Source: Streptomyces dioscori
GTDB lineage: Bacteria > Actinomycetota > Actinomycetes > Streptomycetales > Streptomycetaceae
Assembly: GCF_003024195.1 (NCBI RefSeq)
Contig: NZ_KZ679051.1
Span: forward strand, 121,790-185,789
Length of the DNA stretch: 64,000 bases
Reading direction: 5' to 3'
Below are positions 7,943 through 16,552 of this stretch, one piece after another. The position numbers and the translations under genes were made by a program. Below the pieces are notes generated by a model. That model was given only the letters and a program-made list of their open reading frames with translations, did no database searches and was not told the DNA's origin. Each line of letters opens with the position of its first letter. The stretch's first letter is position 1.

Positions 7943-9850
7943 TCAGCCGTGCTTGGCGCGGCTCGCGGCGCGACCGCGCTCACGGGCGTCCAGGTTGACC
8001 TTACGGATGCGCACGGCCTCCGGGGTCACCTCGACGCACTCGTCGTCGCGGCAGAACTCCAGCGACTGCTCCAGCGAGAGCTTGCGCGGCGGGACGATCG
8101 CCTCGAAGGAGTCGGCCGCGGCCGACCGCATGTTGGTGAGCTTCTTCTCCTTGGTGATGTTCACGTCCATGTCGTCGGCGCGCGAGTTCTCACCGACGAT
8201 CATGCCCTCGTACACCTCGGTGCCGGGCTCGGTGAACAGCACACCGCGCTCCTGGAGGTTCGTCATCGCGAACGCGGTGACGGCGCCGGAGCGGTCGGCG
8301 ACCAGCGAGCCGTTGTTACGGGTCGTCAGCACACCGAACCACGGCTCGTGGCCCTCGTGGATCGAGTGGGCGATGCCCGTGCCACGCGTCCCGGTCAGGA
8401 ACTCCGTACGGAAGCCGATGAGGCCGCGGGACGGCACGACGAACTCCAGCCGGACCCAGCCCGAGCCGTGGTTCGACATGTTGTCCATGCGGCCCTTGCG
8501 GACGCCCATGAGCTGCGTGACCGCGCCCATGTGCTCCTCGGGCACGTCGATCGTCATGCGCTCGACCGGCTCGTGCACCTTGCCGTCGATGACCTGCGTG
8601 ACCACCTGCGGCTTGCCGATGGTCAGCTCGAAGCCCTCACGGCGCATCTGCTCGACCAGGATGGCCAGCGCCAGCTCACCGCGGCCCTGCACCTCCCAGG
8701 CGTCGGGGCGCTCGGTGTCGAGGACGCGCAGCGAGACGTTACCGATCAGCTCGCGGTCCAGGCGGTCCTTGACCTGCCGGGCCGTGACCTTGCGGTCCTT
8801 GACCACGGCCTTGTTGTCCGCGCCCTTGCCGGTCGCGCCGCGGCCGACCATCGGGGAGGTGTTCGTACCGATGGTCATCGAGATGGCCGGCTCGTCCACC
8901 GTGATGAGCGGCAGCGCGATCGGGTTCTCGGGGTCGGCGAGGGTCTCGCCGATCATGATGTCCGGGATACCGGCGACGGCACAGATGTCACCGGGGCCCG
9001 CCTTCTCGGCGGGCTTGCGGGTGAGCGCCTCGGTCATCAGCAGCTCGGTGATGCGGACGTTCGACATGGTGCCGTCACGCTTGATCCACGTGACCGTCTG
9101 GCCCTTGCGCAGCTCGCCCTGCTCGACACGCAGCAGCGCGATACGGCCGAGGAAGTTGTCCGCGTCCAGGTTGGTGACGTGCGCCTGGAGGGGGGCGTCC
9201 TCGTCGTAGGACGGGGCCGGGACGTGCGACAGGATCGTGGAGAAGAAGGGCTCCAGGCTGTCGCTGTCGGCCGGGACCGTGCCGTTCTCCGGCTTGGTCA
9301 GCGACGCGACACCGTCACGGGCGCACGCGTAGACGATCGGGAACTCGATCTGCTCCTCGTCGGCGTCCAGGTCGAGGAAGAGGTCGTACGCCTCGTTCAC
9401 GACCTCGTCGATACGCGAGTCGGGGCGGTCCGTCTTGTTGATGCACAGGATGACGGGCAGGCGGGCCTGCAGCGCCTTGCGCAGCACGAAGCGGGTCTGG
9501 GGCAGCGGGCCCTCGGAGGCGTCGACCAGGAGGACGACCGCGTCCACCATCGACAGACCGCGCTCGACCTCACCACCGAAGTCGGCGTGGCCGGGGGTGT
9601 CGATGATGTTGATGGTGATGACGTCGCCGCCATCCTTCGGGTGGTACTTCACCGCCGTGTTCTTGGCCAGGATCGTGATGCCCTTCTCACGTTCCAGGTC
9701 GTTCGAGTCCATCATGCGGTCGTCGAGCGACTCGGCGGCGTGCGCGGCGAAGGCACCGGCCTGCTTGAGCATGGCGTCGACCAGGGTGGTCTTGCCGTGG
9801 TCGACGTGGGCGACGATGGCGACGTTGCGGATGTCGTGGCGCGTGGCCAT
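7943..9850 (-). CDS. typA: Translational GTPase TypA/BipA
   Basis: 635 residues from the ATG at 9850 (MATRHDIRNVAIVAHVDHGKTT). An in-frame extension to 9937 lacks family-like sequence. G1 is AHVDHGKTT, G3 DTPGH, G4 NKTD. EF-Tu domain II-like, EF-G-like domain III/V and the BipA-specific C-terminal domain (RSAAADSFEAIVPPRKLSLEQSLEF) follow in order. The protein is a ribosome-associated GTPase involved in 50S assembly and stress or cold adaptation. It is read in the same direction as the bldK-type operon but is separated from it by a hairpin and 400 bp. Confidence 0.95.
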   Translation of the reverse strand: MATRHDIRNVAIVAHVDHGKTTLVDAMLKQAGAFAAHAAESLDDRMMDSNDLEREKGITILAKNTAVKYHPKDGGDVITINIIDTPGHADFGGEVERGLSMVDAVVLLVDASEGPLPQTRFVLRKALQARLPVILCINKTDRPDSRIDEVVNEAYDLFLDLDADEEQIEFPIVYACARDGVASLTKPENGTVPADSDSLEPFFSTILSHVPAPSYDEDAPLQAHVTNLDADNFLGRIALLRVEQGELRKGQTVTWIKRDGTMSNVRITELLMTEALTRKPAEKAGPGDICAVAGIPDIMIGETLADPENPIALPLITVDEPAISMTIGTNTSPMVGRGATGKGADNKAVVKDRKVTARQVKDRLDRELIGNVSLRVLDTERPDAWEVQGRGELALAILVEQMRREGFELTIGKPQVVTQVIDGKVHEPVERMTIDVPEEHMGAVTQLMGVRKGRMDNMSNHGSGWVRLEFVVPSRGLIGFRTEFLTGTRGTGIAHSIHEGHEPWFGVLTTRNNGSLVADRSGAVTAFAMTNLQERGVLFTEPGTEVYEGMIVGENSRADDMDVNITKEKKLTNMRSAAADSFEAIVPPRKLSLEQSLEFCRDDECVEVTPEAVRIRKVNLDARERGRAASRAKHG

Positions 9851-9997
9851 ATTGAGGCGCTTCTCCCGGAGTGAGGTTACGGCCATCCGCTTCGCGGGGC
9901 CCTGCCGGGCTGAAACGTGCCACGGCCTTACCCCCATGGTACGTGGCCGCTGCCGCTGGGGCTTCGCGGGCTGGATCGGTCGGCTCTCACAGCGCGG

Positions 9998-10050
9998 GCC
10001 GGTGGGGGTCGATCGCGCAGTTCCCCGCGCCCCTGACGGGGCCGGGGAAT
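9998..10050. repeat. Family B repeat (copy B1)
   Basis: Contains GGTGGGGGTCGATCGCGCAG followed by TTCCCCGCGCCCCTGACGGG, the core of the family B intergenic repeat. It lies between the stop of the downstream-reading lipoprotein gene and typA. Confidence 0.8.
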
Positions 10051-10067
10051 CGCCTTCACCTGCGGGT

Positions 10068-12305
10068 TCAGCTCTTTTTGAGGAAGCCCATGTCCTCGTA
10101 GAGGGGGGTCTGGAAACCGAAGGCTCCTGCGTTGGCCAGACCGTTACGTGATGCTGTCAGCTGGGGGCGCTGGTAGAGGGGGATCGAGGCCGCGGCGGCC
10201 CAGATGCGGGCGTCCGCCTTGCGGACCAGGGAGCGGGACTCGTCCGCGTCCAGTTCGGAGACGGCCTGGTCGAAGAGCTGGTCCACCTGGTCGGTGCCGA
10301 CCCTGGTGAAGTTCTGCTCGACGTTCAGGGAGCCGTCCGCCGCCGGGACCGGCTTGGCGTAGATGGGGCGGGCGTCGGTCGCGGGGAACGCGGACGCGGG
10401 CCAGGAGTACAGCGCCAGGTCGTACTGGCCCGAGGCGATGTGATCCTTGAAATAGCTGTCGTCGGCGACCTTGGAGATCTCCGTGCGGATGCCGACGCGG
10501 TCCAGCATCCGGGCGATCCGGTCCCCGACCGCCCGCAGCGACTGGGATCCGGGGCCCGAGGGGAGCACGAAGCGCAGCGACAGCGGTTTGCCGTTCCTGG
10601 CGAGCGGTCCCACGGCCTCGGGGCCCGGGGCGCGGGTGCCCCTCGGCGCGTACGCCCCCGGGGCGCCGCCCGGCTTGAGCTGCTGCTTCCCGTCCTGGGC
10701 GAGGTGCTTCTCCGTCCCGCCCGCCCCGCCCCGCTGCCTGGGCGCGAGCACGCTGGGGCTCTCGTCGTCCGCGGGCTTGTCGTCCGTACCCCCGACGATG
10801 TACATGCCGTCGTCCCCGGAGCCGTCCGCGTCGTCCGAGTCCTTGGCACCCTTGGAGCCCTTGGGGTCCTTGGGGTCCTTCTTGCTTCTGGCCGCCTTCG
10901 ATGCCTCGGCGCCCGCACCCTTCTTGGGCTTCCCCTCCTTGACGGGGCCGCCCGCCACCCATCCGGCGTCGGAGAGCAGTGCCTGCGCCTCCCCGGTGTC
11001 CTGGTCGCCGAGCGCTCCGCTGTTGTCGGCGTACGCGTGCTGTCCAGCGAGCGCGAGGTGGCTGCCGACCGGCTCCGCGGGCAGGCCGAGCGGCTCAAGG
11101 ACGGCCTTGGCCAGCTCCTTGCGGTCGAGCGCGCGGGCCACGGCCCTGCGGACCCGTTCGTCGGCGAGCGGGCCCTGGGAGCCGTTCAACGCGAGCTGCG
11201 TGAAGGCCGGTTCGAGGGACTTGCGGACCACGAAACCACGCAGGGCGGACTGCTGGCCGGTGTACTTCGCCACGGCCTTGGCGCGCTTCTTGCGGGCCAT
11301 GGTCTCCTTGTCGGCCGCCTCCTCGTCGGAGCCGTGCGCGATCGCCCAGGAGCGCAGCGCCCGGCCCGGGGTGAGGGCGGCGCCGGGGCCATGGGTGAGC
11401 GGCGCGCCCTTGCCGCTCTTCGCCTCCCGGTCGGCGGACGTGATGCGGTGGGCCTCGGTCGCGTCGATCTCGGCCAGGTCGAGCCGGCCGCCGGCGAGCG
11501 CGGCGGCCCGCTTCTCCCGGGGCACGGCCCGCAGGACCAGCTCGGAGAGCTTGGCGGGCCGCCCCCACCAGCGGGGGTTGCGCTTGAGGGTGATGTCGCC
11601 CGACTTGCGGTCGACCGTGTCGACGGCGAAGGGGCCCGCGGTGACCTTCAGCCTGCGGCGGGCGCTGTCGTTGAAGGCGTCCGGGGTGCCCATAACGTCC
11701 TTCGGGTACAGCGGTGAGAAGAGGGACTGCCAGTCCGCGTAAGGCTTCTTGAAGGTGACCCGCACCTCCAGGTCGTTCTTGCCGCGTTCGATCTTCTCGA
11801 TGCGGTCGTAGCCGGCGTTGCGGGCCGTCCAGTACGCGGTGTCCTTGCCGGACAGGGCGCGCCACTGGGCGGAGAAGTCCGCGGCGCCGATCTCGCGGCC
11901 GTCGCTCCAGACGGCCTGCTGGTTGAGCTTGTAGAGCACGACCTGCCGGGGCTCGCGCTCGACGATCTTCGCGCCCTCCAGGTAGTCGGGGTTGCGCCGG
12001 GCGCGGCCGTTCGCGTCGAGCCGGTACAGGGAGGGCAGTACGGCGCCGGCGACCCGGGAGGTGGCGGCGTCCGCGTCCGCCTGGAAGGTGTTGAGGGTCT
12101 CGGGGACGGTGTCCACGGCCCAGTGCAGGGTGCCGCCGTCGGCGATCCGGTCGCGCTTCGCGGCCGCGATGTCCTGGCCGGCGGCGGGCTTGCCGGCCTC
12201 GTCCTGCTCACTGCACCCGGCGAGAGCGGGCACCGCGAGGACGCCCGCCGTGAGGAACGCTACCGAGCGCGTCACCGCGCGCAGTCCGACGCCGTCGTGG
12301 GACAT
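10068..12305 (-). CDS. ABC transporter family substrate-binding lipoprotein (SBP family 5) with a charged insert
   Basis: 745 residues, longer than the usual 520-600. The signal sequence ends in the lipobox LAGC (Cys31). The solute-binding fold is recognisable before and after the centre (GGTLHWAVDTVPETLNTFQ near residue 60; LYSWPASAFPATDARPIY near the end). Between about residues 455 and 580 lies a low-complexity stretch rich in Lys, Ser, Asp and Gly (SKKDPKDPKGSKGAKDSDDA) that should form a disordered loop on the surface. No permease or ATPase gene is adjacent, so it is an orphan receptor and may feed another transporter such as the BldK system nearby. The start ATG at 12305 gives a standard lipoprotein leader. 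Confidence 0.85.
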   Translation of the reverse strand: MSHDGVGLRAVTRSVAFLTAGVLAVPALAGCSEQDEAGKPAAGQDIAAAKRDRIADGGTLHWAVDTVPETLNTFQADADAATSRVAGAVLPSLYRLDANGRARRNPDYLEGAKIVEREPRQVVLYKLNQQAVWSDGREIGAADFSAQWRALSGKDTAYWTARNAGYDRIEKIERGKNDLEVRVTFKKPYADWQSLFSPLYPKDVMGTPDAFNDSARRRLKVTAGPFAVDTVDRKSGDITLKRNPRWWGRPAKLSELVLRAVPREKRAAALAGGRLDLAEIDATEAHRITSADREAKSGKGAPLTHGPGAALTPGRALRSWAIAHGSDEEAADKETMARKKRAKAVAKYTGQQSALRGFVVRKSLEPAFTQLALNGSQGPLADERVRRAVARALDRKELAKAVLEPLGLPAEPVGSHLALAGQHAYADNSGALGDQDTGEAQALLSDAGWVAGGPVKEGKPKKGAGAEASKAARSKKDPKDPKGSKGAKDSDDADGSGDDGMYIVGGTDDKPADDESPSVLAPRQRGGAGGTEKHLAQDGKQQLKPGGAPGAYAPRGTRAPGPEAVGPLARNGKPLSLRFVLPSGPGSQSLRAVGDRIARMLDRVGIRTEISKVADDSYFKDHIASGQYDLALYSWPASAFPATDARPIYAKPVPAADGSLNVEQNFTRVGTDQVDQLFDQAVSELDADESRSLVRKADARIWAAAASIPLYQRPQLTASRNGLANAGAFGFQTPLYEDMGFLKKS

Positions 12306-12645
12306 GACTGGTACCTCCGGGGGGCCGCTCCACGGGTGAACACGGGTGGTCTGATCACGTTTGGCGGTATTTGGAGTTGATCAGATCTATGCGGCCACTG
12401 AAGAGGAAAGGTTCCGGCACCGGGTGGCGACACGGCGACGGCCCGGGGAAGCCCACCCGTGCGGCGCAACGCTCCGGGCCCGCACGCCGGAGCGGGCTCG
12501 GTGCCCGCGCGCCCCCGGAGGGCTTCTGCCGGATCTTCCCAATCCATGCACGTCCCTTCCCACCAGCCGGTGTGACGCGCGACACTCGCAGGCGCATGAA
12601 CGTTGCCGCCTTGGGCCGCTGGGTCCGCGGAAGTGAGGGCAAGTC
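12306..12645. promoter_or_regulatory. Divergent intergenic region with an inverted repeat
   Basis: 340 bp between the leftward lipoprotein gene and the rightward sdh-linked genes, with no credible gene. TCTGATCA at 12350-12357 and TGATCAGA at 12378-12385 form an inverted repeat with a 20-bp gap, 45-80 bp upstream of the lipoprotein start. This is a candidate operator. No known regulator was matched. Confidence 0.45.
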
Positions 12646-12936
12646 ATGTCCGTGCACGACGAACTGACGTCAGTCCAGCGCTGCCTCGACGACCTCGTGA
12701 GGTCCGTGAAGCGCCTGGAACAGCAGGTGGACGGTGGCGGCCTGGAGATGCGCAGGGTGCGCACCGACGCCGATCACCTGCGCGAGAGCGTGGCGCTGCT
12801 GCGCGAGGCCGCACCCGGCATCGCCCGGCCGAAGCGCCCCGACCTCGTGTCCATCCCCGACACCCCGTACGACACGACCCTGTGGACGGACTCCGACGAC
12901 GAGGGTCTCGGCGCCCGCGACCGCCACGCACCCTGA
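12646..12936 (+). CDS. Small conserved-looking protein at head of the sdh cluster
   Basis: 96 residues from the ATG at 12646, preceded by GAGGG. Residues about 1-60 are heptad-like and charged (LTSVQRCLDDLVRSVKRLEQQV, then RTDADHLRESVALLREAA), suggesting a coiled coil. The C-terminal third is Pro/Asp-rich. There are no Cys residues and no membrane segment. It ends 19 bp before the TTG start of the membrane subunit and so is probably part of the operon. I do not recognise a family, and an accessory or assembly role is only suggested by position. Confidence 0.65.
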   Translation: MSVHDELTSVQRCLDDLVRSVKRLEQQVDGGGLEMRRVRTDADHLRESVALLREAAPGIARPKRPDLVSIPDTPYDTTLWTDSDDEGLGARDRHAP

Positions 12937-12955
12937 TCCCCGACCGGAGCTCTCC

Positions 12956-13777
12956 TTGGCCACTGGTACGGAACCCCATCTGAACAGCGGCGGCGTACGC
13001 AACGGTACGCGCGCCGCGATCACCGCCCCGCATCTGCGGACCGACCGCTGGTGGCTGGCGCCCGCCGCGACGGCGGCCGGGCTGCTGGCCTTCGTCGTCT
13101 ACTCGACGTGGCGGGCGTTCTCGAACAGCCACTACTACGCCGCCCCGTACGTCTCGCCGTTCTACTCGCCCTGTCTGGCGGAGAACTGCGTACCGATGAG
13201 GAACGGGCCCAACTGGGAGATCTTCGGCAGCTGGTGGGGTCTGTCCCCCGCCCTGCTCGTGCTGATCTTCCCGCTCGGCTTCCGGCTGACCTGCTACTAC
13301 TACCGCAAGGCCTACTACCGGGGGTTCTGGGCCTCGCCGCCGGCCTGCGCGGTCGCCGAGCCGCACAAGAAGTACTCCGGTGAGACGCGCTTCCCGCTGA
13401 TCTTCCAGAACATCCACCGCTACTTCTTCTACGCGGCGGTGCCGGTCGCCGGGATCCTCACGTACGACACGGTCCTCGCCTTCCGGAACGAGGACTACGA
13501 GTGGGGCCACATGGGGCTCGGAACGCTCGTGTTCCTCGTCAACATCGTGCTGATCTGGGCGTACACCGCCTCCTGCCACTCCTGTCGGCACATCGTCGGC
13601 GGCAAGCTCAAGCACTTCTCCAAGCACCCCGTGCGCTACCGGGCCTGGCAGCTGGTGGGCCGGCTCAACGCCCGGCACATGCAGCTCGCCTGGGCGTCAC
13701 TGGTGAGCGTGGCGCTCGCCGACTTCTACGTGTACCTGGTCGCGTCCGGCGTCTTCGACGACCCGACCTTCTTCTAA
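12956..13777 (+). CDS. sdhC: Succinate dehydrogenase/fumarate reductase membrane anchor, single large subunit
   Basis: The TTG at 12956 has GGAG 6 bp upstream, and no in-frame ATG occurs until far inside the protein. It gives 273 residues. About five hydrophobic helices are seen (AATAAGLLAFVVYSTW, LSPALLVLIFPLGF, YAAVPVAGILTY, LGTLVFLVNIVLIWAY, ASLVSVALADFYVYLV). His residues within or next to helices (IHRYFFY, SCRHIVGG, ARHMQLAW) are candidate haem ligands. Pairs of Cys occur at SPFYSPCLAENC and SCHSC. Size and layout match the actinobacterial Sdh1-type anchor as I recall from mycobacteria. It should carry electrons between the flavoprotein/iron-sulfur pair and menaquinone. Confidence 0.8.
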   Translation: MATGTEPHLNSGGVRNGTRAAITAPHLRTDRWWLAPAATAAGLLAFVVYSTWRAFSNSHYYAAPYVSPFYSPCLAENCVPMRNGPNWEIFGSWWGLSPALLVLIFPLGFRLTCYYYRKAYYRGFWASPPACAVAEPHKKYSGETRFPLIFQNIHRYFFYAAVPVAGILTYDTVLAFRNEDYEWGHMGLGTLVFLVNIVLIWAYTASCHSCRHIVGGKLKHFSKHPVRYRAWQLVGRLNARHMQLAWASLVSVALADFYVYLVASGVFDDPTFF

Positions 13778-13796
13778 CAAACAAAAGGTGCTTCAG

Positions 13797-15749
13797 ATGT
13801 CCGTGGTCGACCGGCAGGAGTGGGACGTCGTCGTGGTCGGTGCCGGAGGAGCCGGCCTGCGCGCGGCGATCGCGGCGCGGGAACGCGGCGCGCGTACGGC
13901 CGTCATCTGCAAGTCGCTGTTCGGCAAGGCGCACACCGTGATGGCCGAGGGCGGCATCGCGGCGGCCATGGGCAACGTCAACTCCGGCGACAACTGGCAG
14001 GTCCACTTCCGCGACACCCTGCGCGGCGGCAAGTTCCTCAACCAGTGGCGGATGGCCGAACTGCACGCCCAGGAGGCCCCCGACCGCGTGTGGGAGCTGG
14101 AGACCTGGGGCGCCCTCTTCGACCGCACGGCGGACGGGCGCATCTCCCAGCGCAACTTCGGCGGGCACGAGTACCCGCGGCTCGCGCACGTCGGCGACCG
14201 TACGGGCCTGGAGCTGATCCGCACGCTCCAGCAGAAGATCGTGTCGCTCCAGCAGGAGGACTTCAAGGAGACCGGCGACTACGAGTCGCGTCTGAAGGTC
14301 TACCAGGAGTGCACCGTCACCCGGATCCTCAAGGACGGCAGCAGGGTCGCCGGGGCGTTCTGCTACCAGCGGGAGTCGGGCCGGTTCTTCGTGCTCGACG
14401 CGCCCTCGGTCGTGGTCGCCACCGGCGGCATCGGCAAGTCCTTCAAGGTGACGTCGAACTCGTGGGAGTACACGGGCGACGGGCACGCGCTGGCGCTGCT
14501 CGCCGGGGCGCCGCTGCTGAACATGGAGTTCGTGCAGTTCCACCCGACGGGCATGGTCTGGCCGCCGTCCGTGAAGGGCATCCTCGTCACGGAGTCGGTG
14601 CGCGGGGACGGCGGGGTGCTCAGGAACTCCGAGGGCAAGCGGTTCATGTTCGAGTACATCCCGGACGTCTTCAAGGAGAAGTACGCCCAGTCCGAGGAGG
14701 AGGGCGACCGCTGGTACGAGGACCCGGACCACAACCGGCGCCCGCCCGAACTGCTTCCCCGGGACGAGGTGGCACGGGCCATCAACTCCGAGGTCAAGGC
14801 GGGCCGCGGCTCCCCGCACGGCGGAGTCTTCCTCGACGTCTCCACCCGGATGCCCGCCGAGGTGATCCGGCGCCGGCTGCCGTCCATGTACCACCAGTTC
14901 AAGGAACTCGCCGACGTCGACATCACCGCCGAGGCGATGGAGGTCGGGCCGACCTGCCACTACGTGATGGGCGGCATCGCGGTCGAGTCGGACACCGCGG
15001 CGGCCCGCGGGGTGCCGGGCCTTTTCGCGGCCGGTGAGGTCGCGGGCGGGATGCACGGCTCCAACCGGCTCGGCGGCAACTCCCTCTCCGACCTGCTGGT
15101 CTTCGGCCGGCGGGCCGGACTGCACGCCGCGGAGCACGCCGCCGGGCTCACCGGCCCCACCGGCGGGCGCCCCCTCGTGGACGAGGCCCAGGTCGACGCC
15201 GCCGCCGCCGAGGCACTGCGGCCCTTCTCGGCCGAGGGGCCCGCGCCCGGCGAGGAGGACGGCCGGCCGCCGGAGAACCCGTACACCCTGCACCAGGAGC
15301 TCCAGCAGGCGATGAACGACCTCGTCGGCATCATCCGCCGGGAGGCGGAGATGGAGGCGGCTCTGGAGAAACTCGCGGACCTGCGGGTACGGGCGCGGCG
15401 CGCCGGGGTCGAGGGGCACCGGCAGTTCAACCCGGGCTGGCACCTCGCGCTCGACCTGCGCAACATGCTGCTCGTCAGCGAGTGCGTGGCACGGGCCGCG
15501 CTGGAGCGCACCGAGTCGCGCGGCGGCCACACCCGCGAGGACCATCCGGCGATGGACCGGGCCTGGCGGCGCGTGAACCTGCTGTGTCAACTGACCGATC
15601 CCACCGGCGGCCTGGCGGCGACGGACCCGGTGCACGGCCAGATCGACCTCGTCCGGGAGACCACCGAACCCATCCGACCCGACCTGCTCGCTCTCTTCGA
15701 GAAGGAAGAGCTGGTCAAGTACCTCGCCGAAGAGGAGCTCTACGAGTGA
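13797..15749 (+). CDS. sdhA: Succinate dehydrogenase/fumarate reductase flavoprotein subunit
   Basis: 650 residues from the ATG at 13797, chosen over an in-frame GTG at 13788 because AAAAGG at 13783-13788 is then a well-spaced ribosome site. The FAD dinucleotide motif is VVVVGAGGAG (residues 11-20), His46 in KAHTVMAEGG is the likely site of covalent FAD attachment, and ATGGIGKSFKVTSNSWEYTG is the substrate-domain signature. GGMHGSNRLGGNSLSDLLVFG is the C-terminal FAD-binding motif. It oxidises succinate or reduces fumarate. It lies 19 bp after the anchor gene and overlaps sdhB by 4 bp. Confidence 0.92.
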   Translation: MSVVDRQEWDVVVVGAGGAGLRAAIAARERGARTAVICKSLFGKAHTVMAEGGIAAAMGNVNSGDNWQVHFRDTLRGGKFLNQWRMAELHAQEAPDRVWELETWGALFDRTADGRISQRNFGGHEYPRLAHVGDRTGLELIRTLQQKIVSLQQEDFKETGDYESRLKVYQECTVTRILKDGSRVAGAFCYQRESGRFFVLDAPSVVVATGGIGKSFKVTSNSWEYTGDGHALALLAGAPLLNMEFVQFHPTGMVWPPSVKGILVTESVRGDGGVLRNSEGKRFMFEYIPDVFKEKYAQSEEEGDRWYEDPDHNRRPPELLPRDEVARAINSEVKAGRGSPHGGVFLDVSTRMPAEVIRRRLPSMYHQFKELADVDITAEAMEVGPTCHYVMGGIAVESDTAAARGVPGLFAAGEVAGGMHGSNRLGGNSLSDLLVFGRRAGLHAAEHAAGLTGPTGGRPLVDEAQVDAAAAEALRPFSAEGPAPGEEDGRPPENPYTLHQELQQAMNDLVGIIRREAEMEAALEKLADLRVRARRAGVEGHRQFNPGWHLALDLRNMLLVSECVARAALERTESRGGHTREDHPAMDRAWRRVNLLCQLTDPTGGLAATDPVHGQIDLVRETTEPIRPDLLALFEKEELVKYLAEEELYE

Positions 15750-16522
15750 GCAGCTATGAGGCCCGCTTCAAGGTGTGGCGCGGGGACGTCGGGGGCGGCG
15801 GCCTGAAGGACTTCGGGGTCGAGGTGAACGACGGCGAGGTGGTCCTCGACATCATCCACCGGCTCCAGGCGACCCAGGCCCCTGACCTCGCCGTGCGCTG
15901 GAACTGCAAGGCGGGCAAGTGCGGTTCGTGTTCGGCGGAGATCAACGGCCGGCCGCGGCTGCTGTGCATGACCCGGATGTCGGTGTTCACGCGGGAGGAG
16001 ACGATCACCGTCACTCCCTTGCGGGCCTTCCCCGTCATCCGCGACCTCGTCACCGACGTCGGCTTCAACTACACGAAGGCCCGCGAGGTGCCCGCGTTCG
16101 TCCCGCCGGACAAGCTGGCGGCCGGTGAGTACCGGATGACGCAGGAGGACGTGGACCGGTCGCAGGAGTTCCGCAAGTGCATCGAGTGCTTCCTGTGCCA
16201 GGACACCTGCCATGTGGTGCGCGACCACGAGGAGAACAAGACCGCCTTCGCCGGGCCGCGCTTCCTGATGCGGGTGGCCGAGCTGGACATGCATCCGCTG
16301 GACGCGGCCGACGAGAGCGGCCTGGACCGCAAGAAGACCGCCCAGGACGAGCACGGGCTCGGCTACTGCAACATCACCAAGTGCTGCACGGAGGTCTGCC
16401 CCGAGGGCATCAAGATCACGGACAACGCGCTGATCCCCCTGAAGGAACGCGCGGTCGACCGCAAGTACGACCCGCTGGTCTGGCTGGGGTCGAAGATCGG
16501 CAGGCGTTCCTCGGGCGGGTGA
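15746..16522 (+). CDS. sdhB: Succinate dehydrogenase/fumarate reductase iron-sulfur subunit
   Basis: 258 residues. The GTG at 15746 overlaps the sdhA stop (GTGA), with AGGAG about 10 bp upstream. Cys54, Cys59, Cys62 and Cys74 bind the [2Fe-2S] cluster. Cys145, Cys148, Cys151 and Cys155 (CIECFLCQDTC) and a later set at 208, 213/214 and 218 (CNITKCCTEVC) serve the [4Fe-4S] and [3Fe-4S] clusters. The subunit links the flavoprotein to the membrane anchor. Translational coupling with sdhA is expected from the overlap. Confidence 0.92.
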   Translation: MSSYEARFKVWRGDVGGGGLKDFGVEVNDGEVVLDIIHRLQATQAPDLAVRWNCKAGKCGSCSAEINGRPRLLCMTRMSVFTREETITVTPLRAFPVIRDLVTDVGFNYTKAREVPAFVPPDKLAAGEYRMTQEDVDRSQEFRKCIECFLCQDTCHVVRDHEENKTAFAGPRFLMRVAELDMHPLDAADESGLDRKKTAQDEHGLGYCNITKCCTEVCPEGIKITDNALIPLKERAVDRKYDPLVWLGSKIGRRSSGG

Positions 16523-16552
16523 GGCCCTGACGACGGCGGTGGCGGGCGAGGG

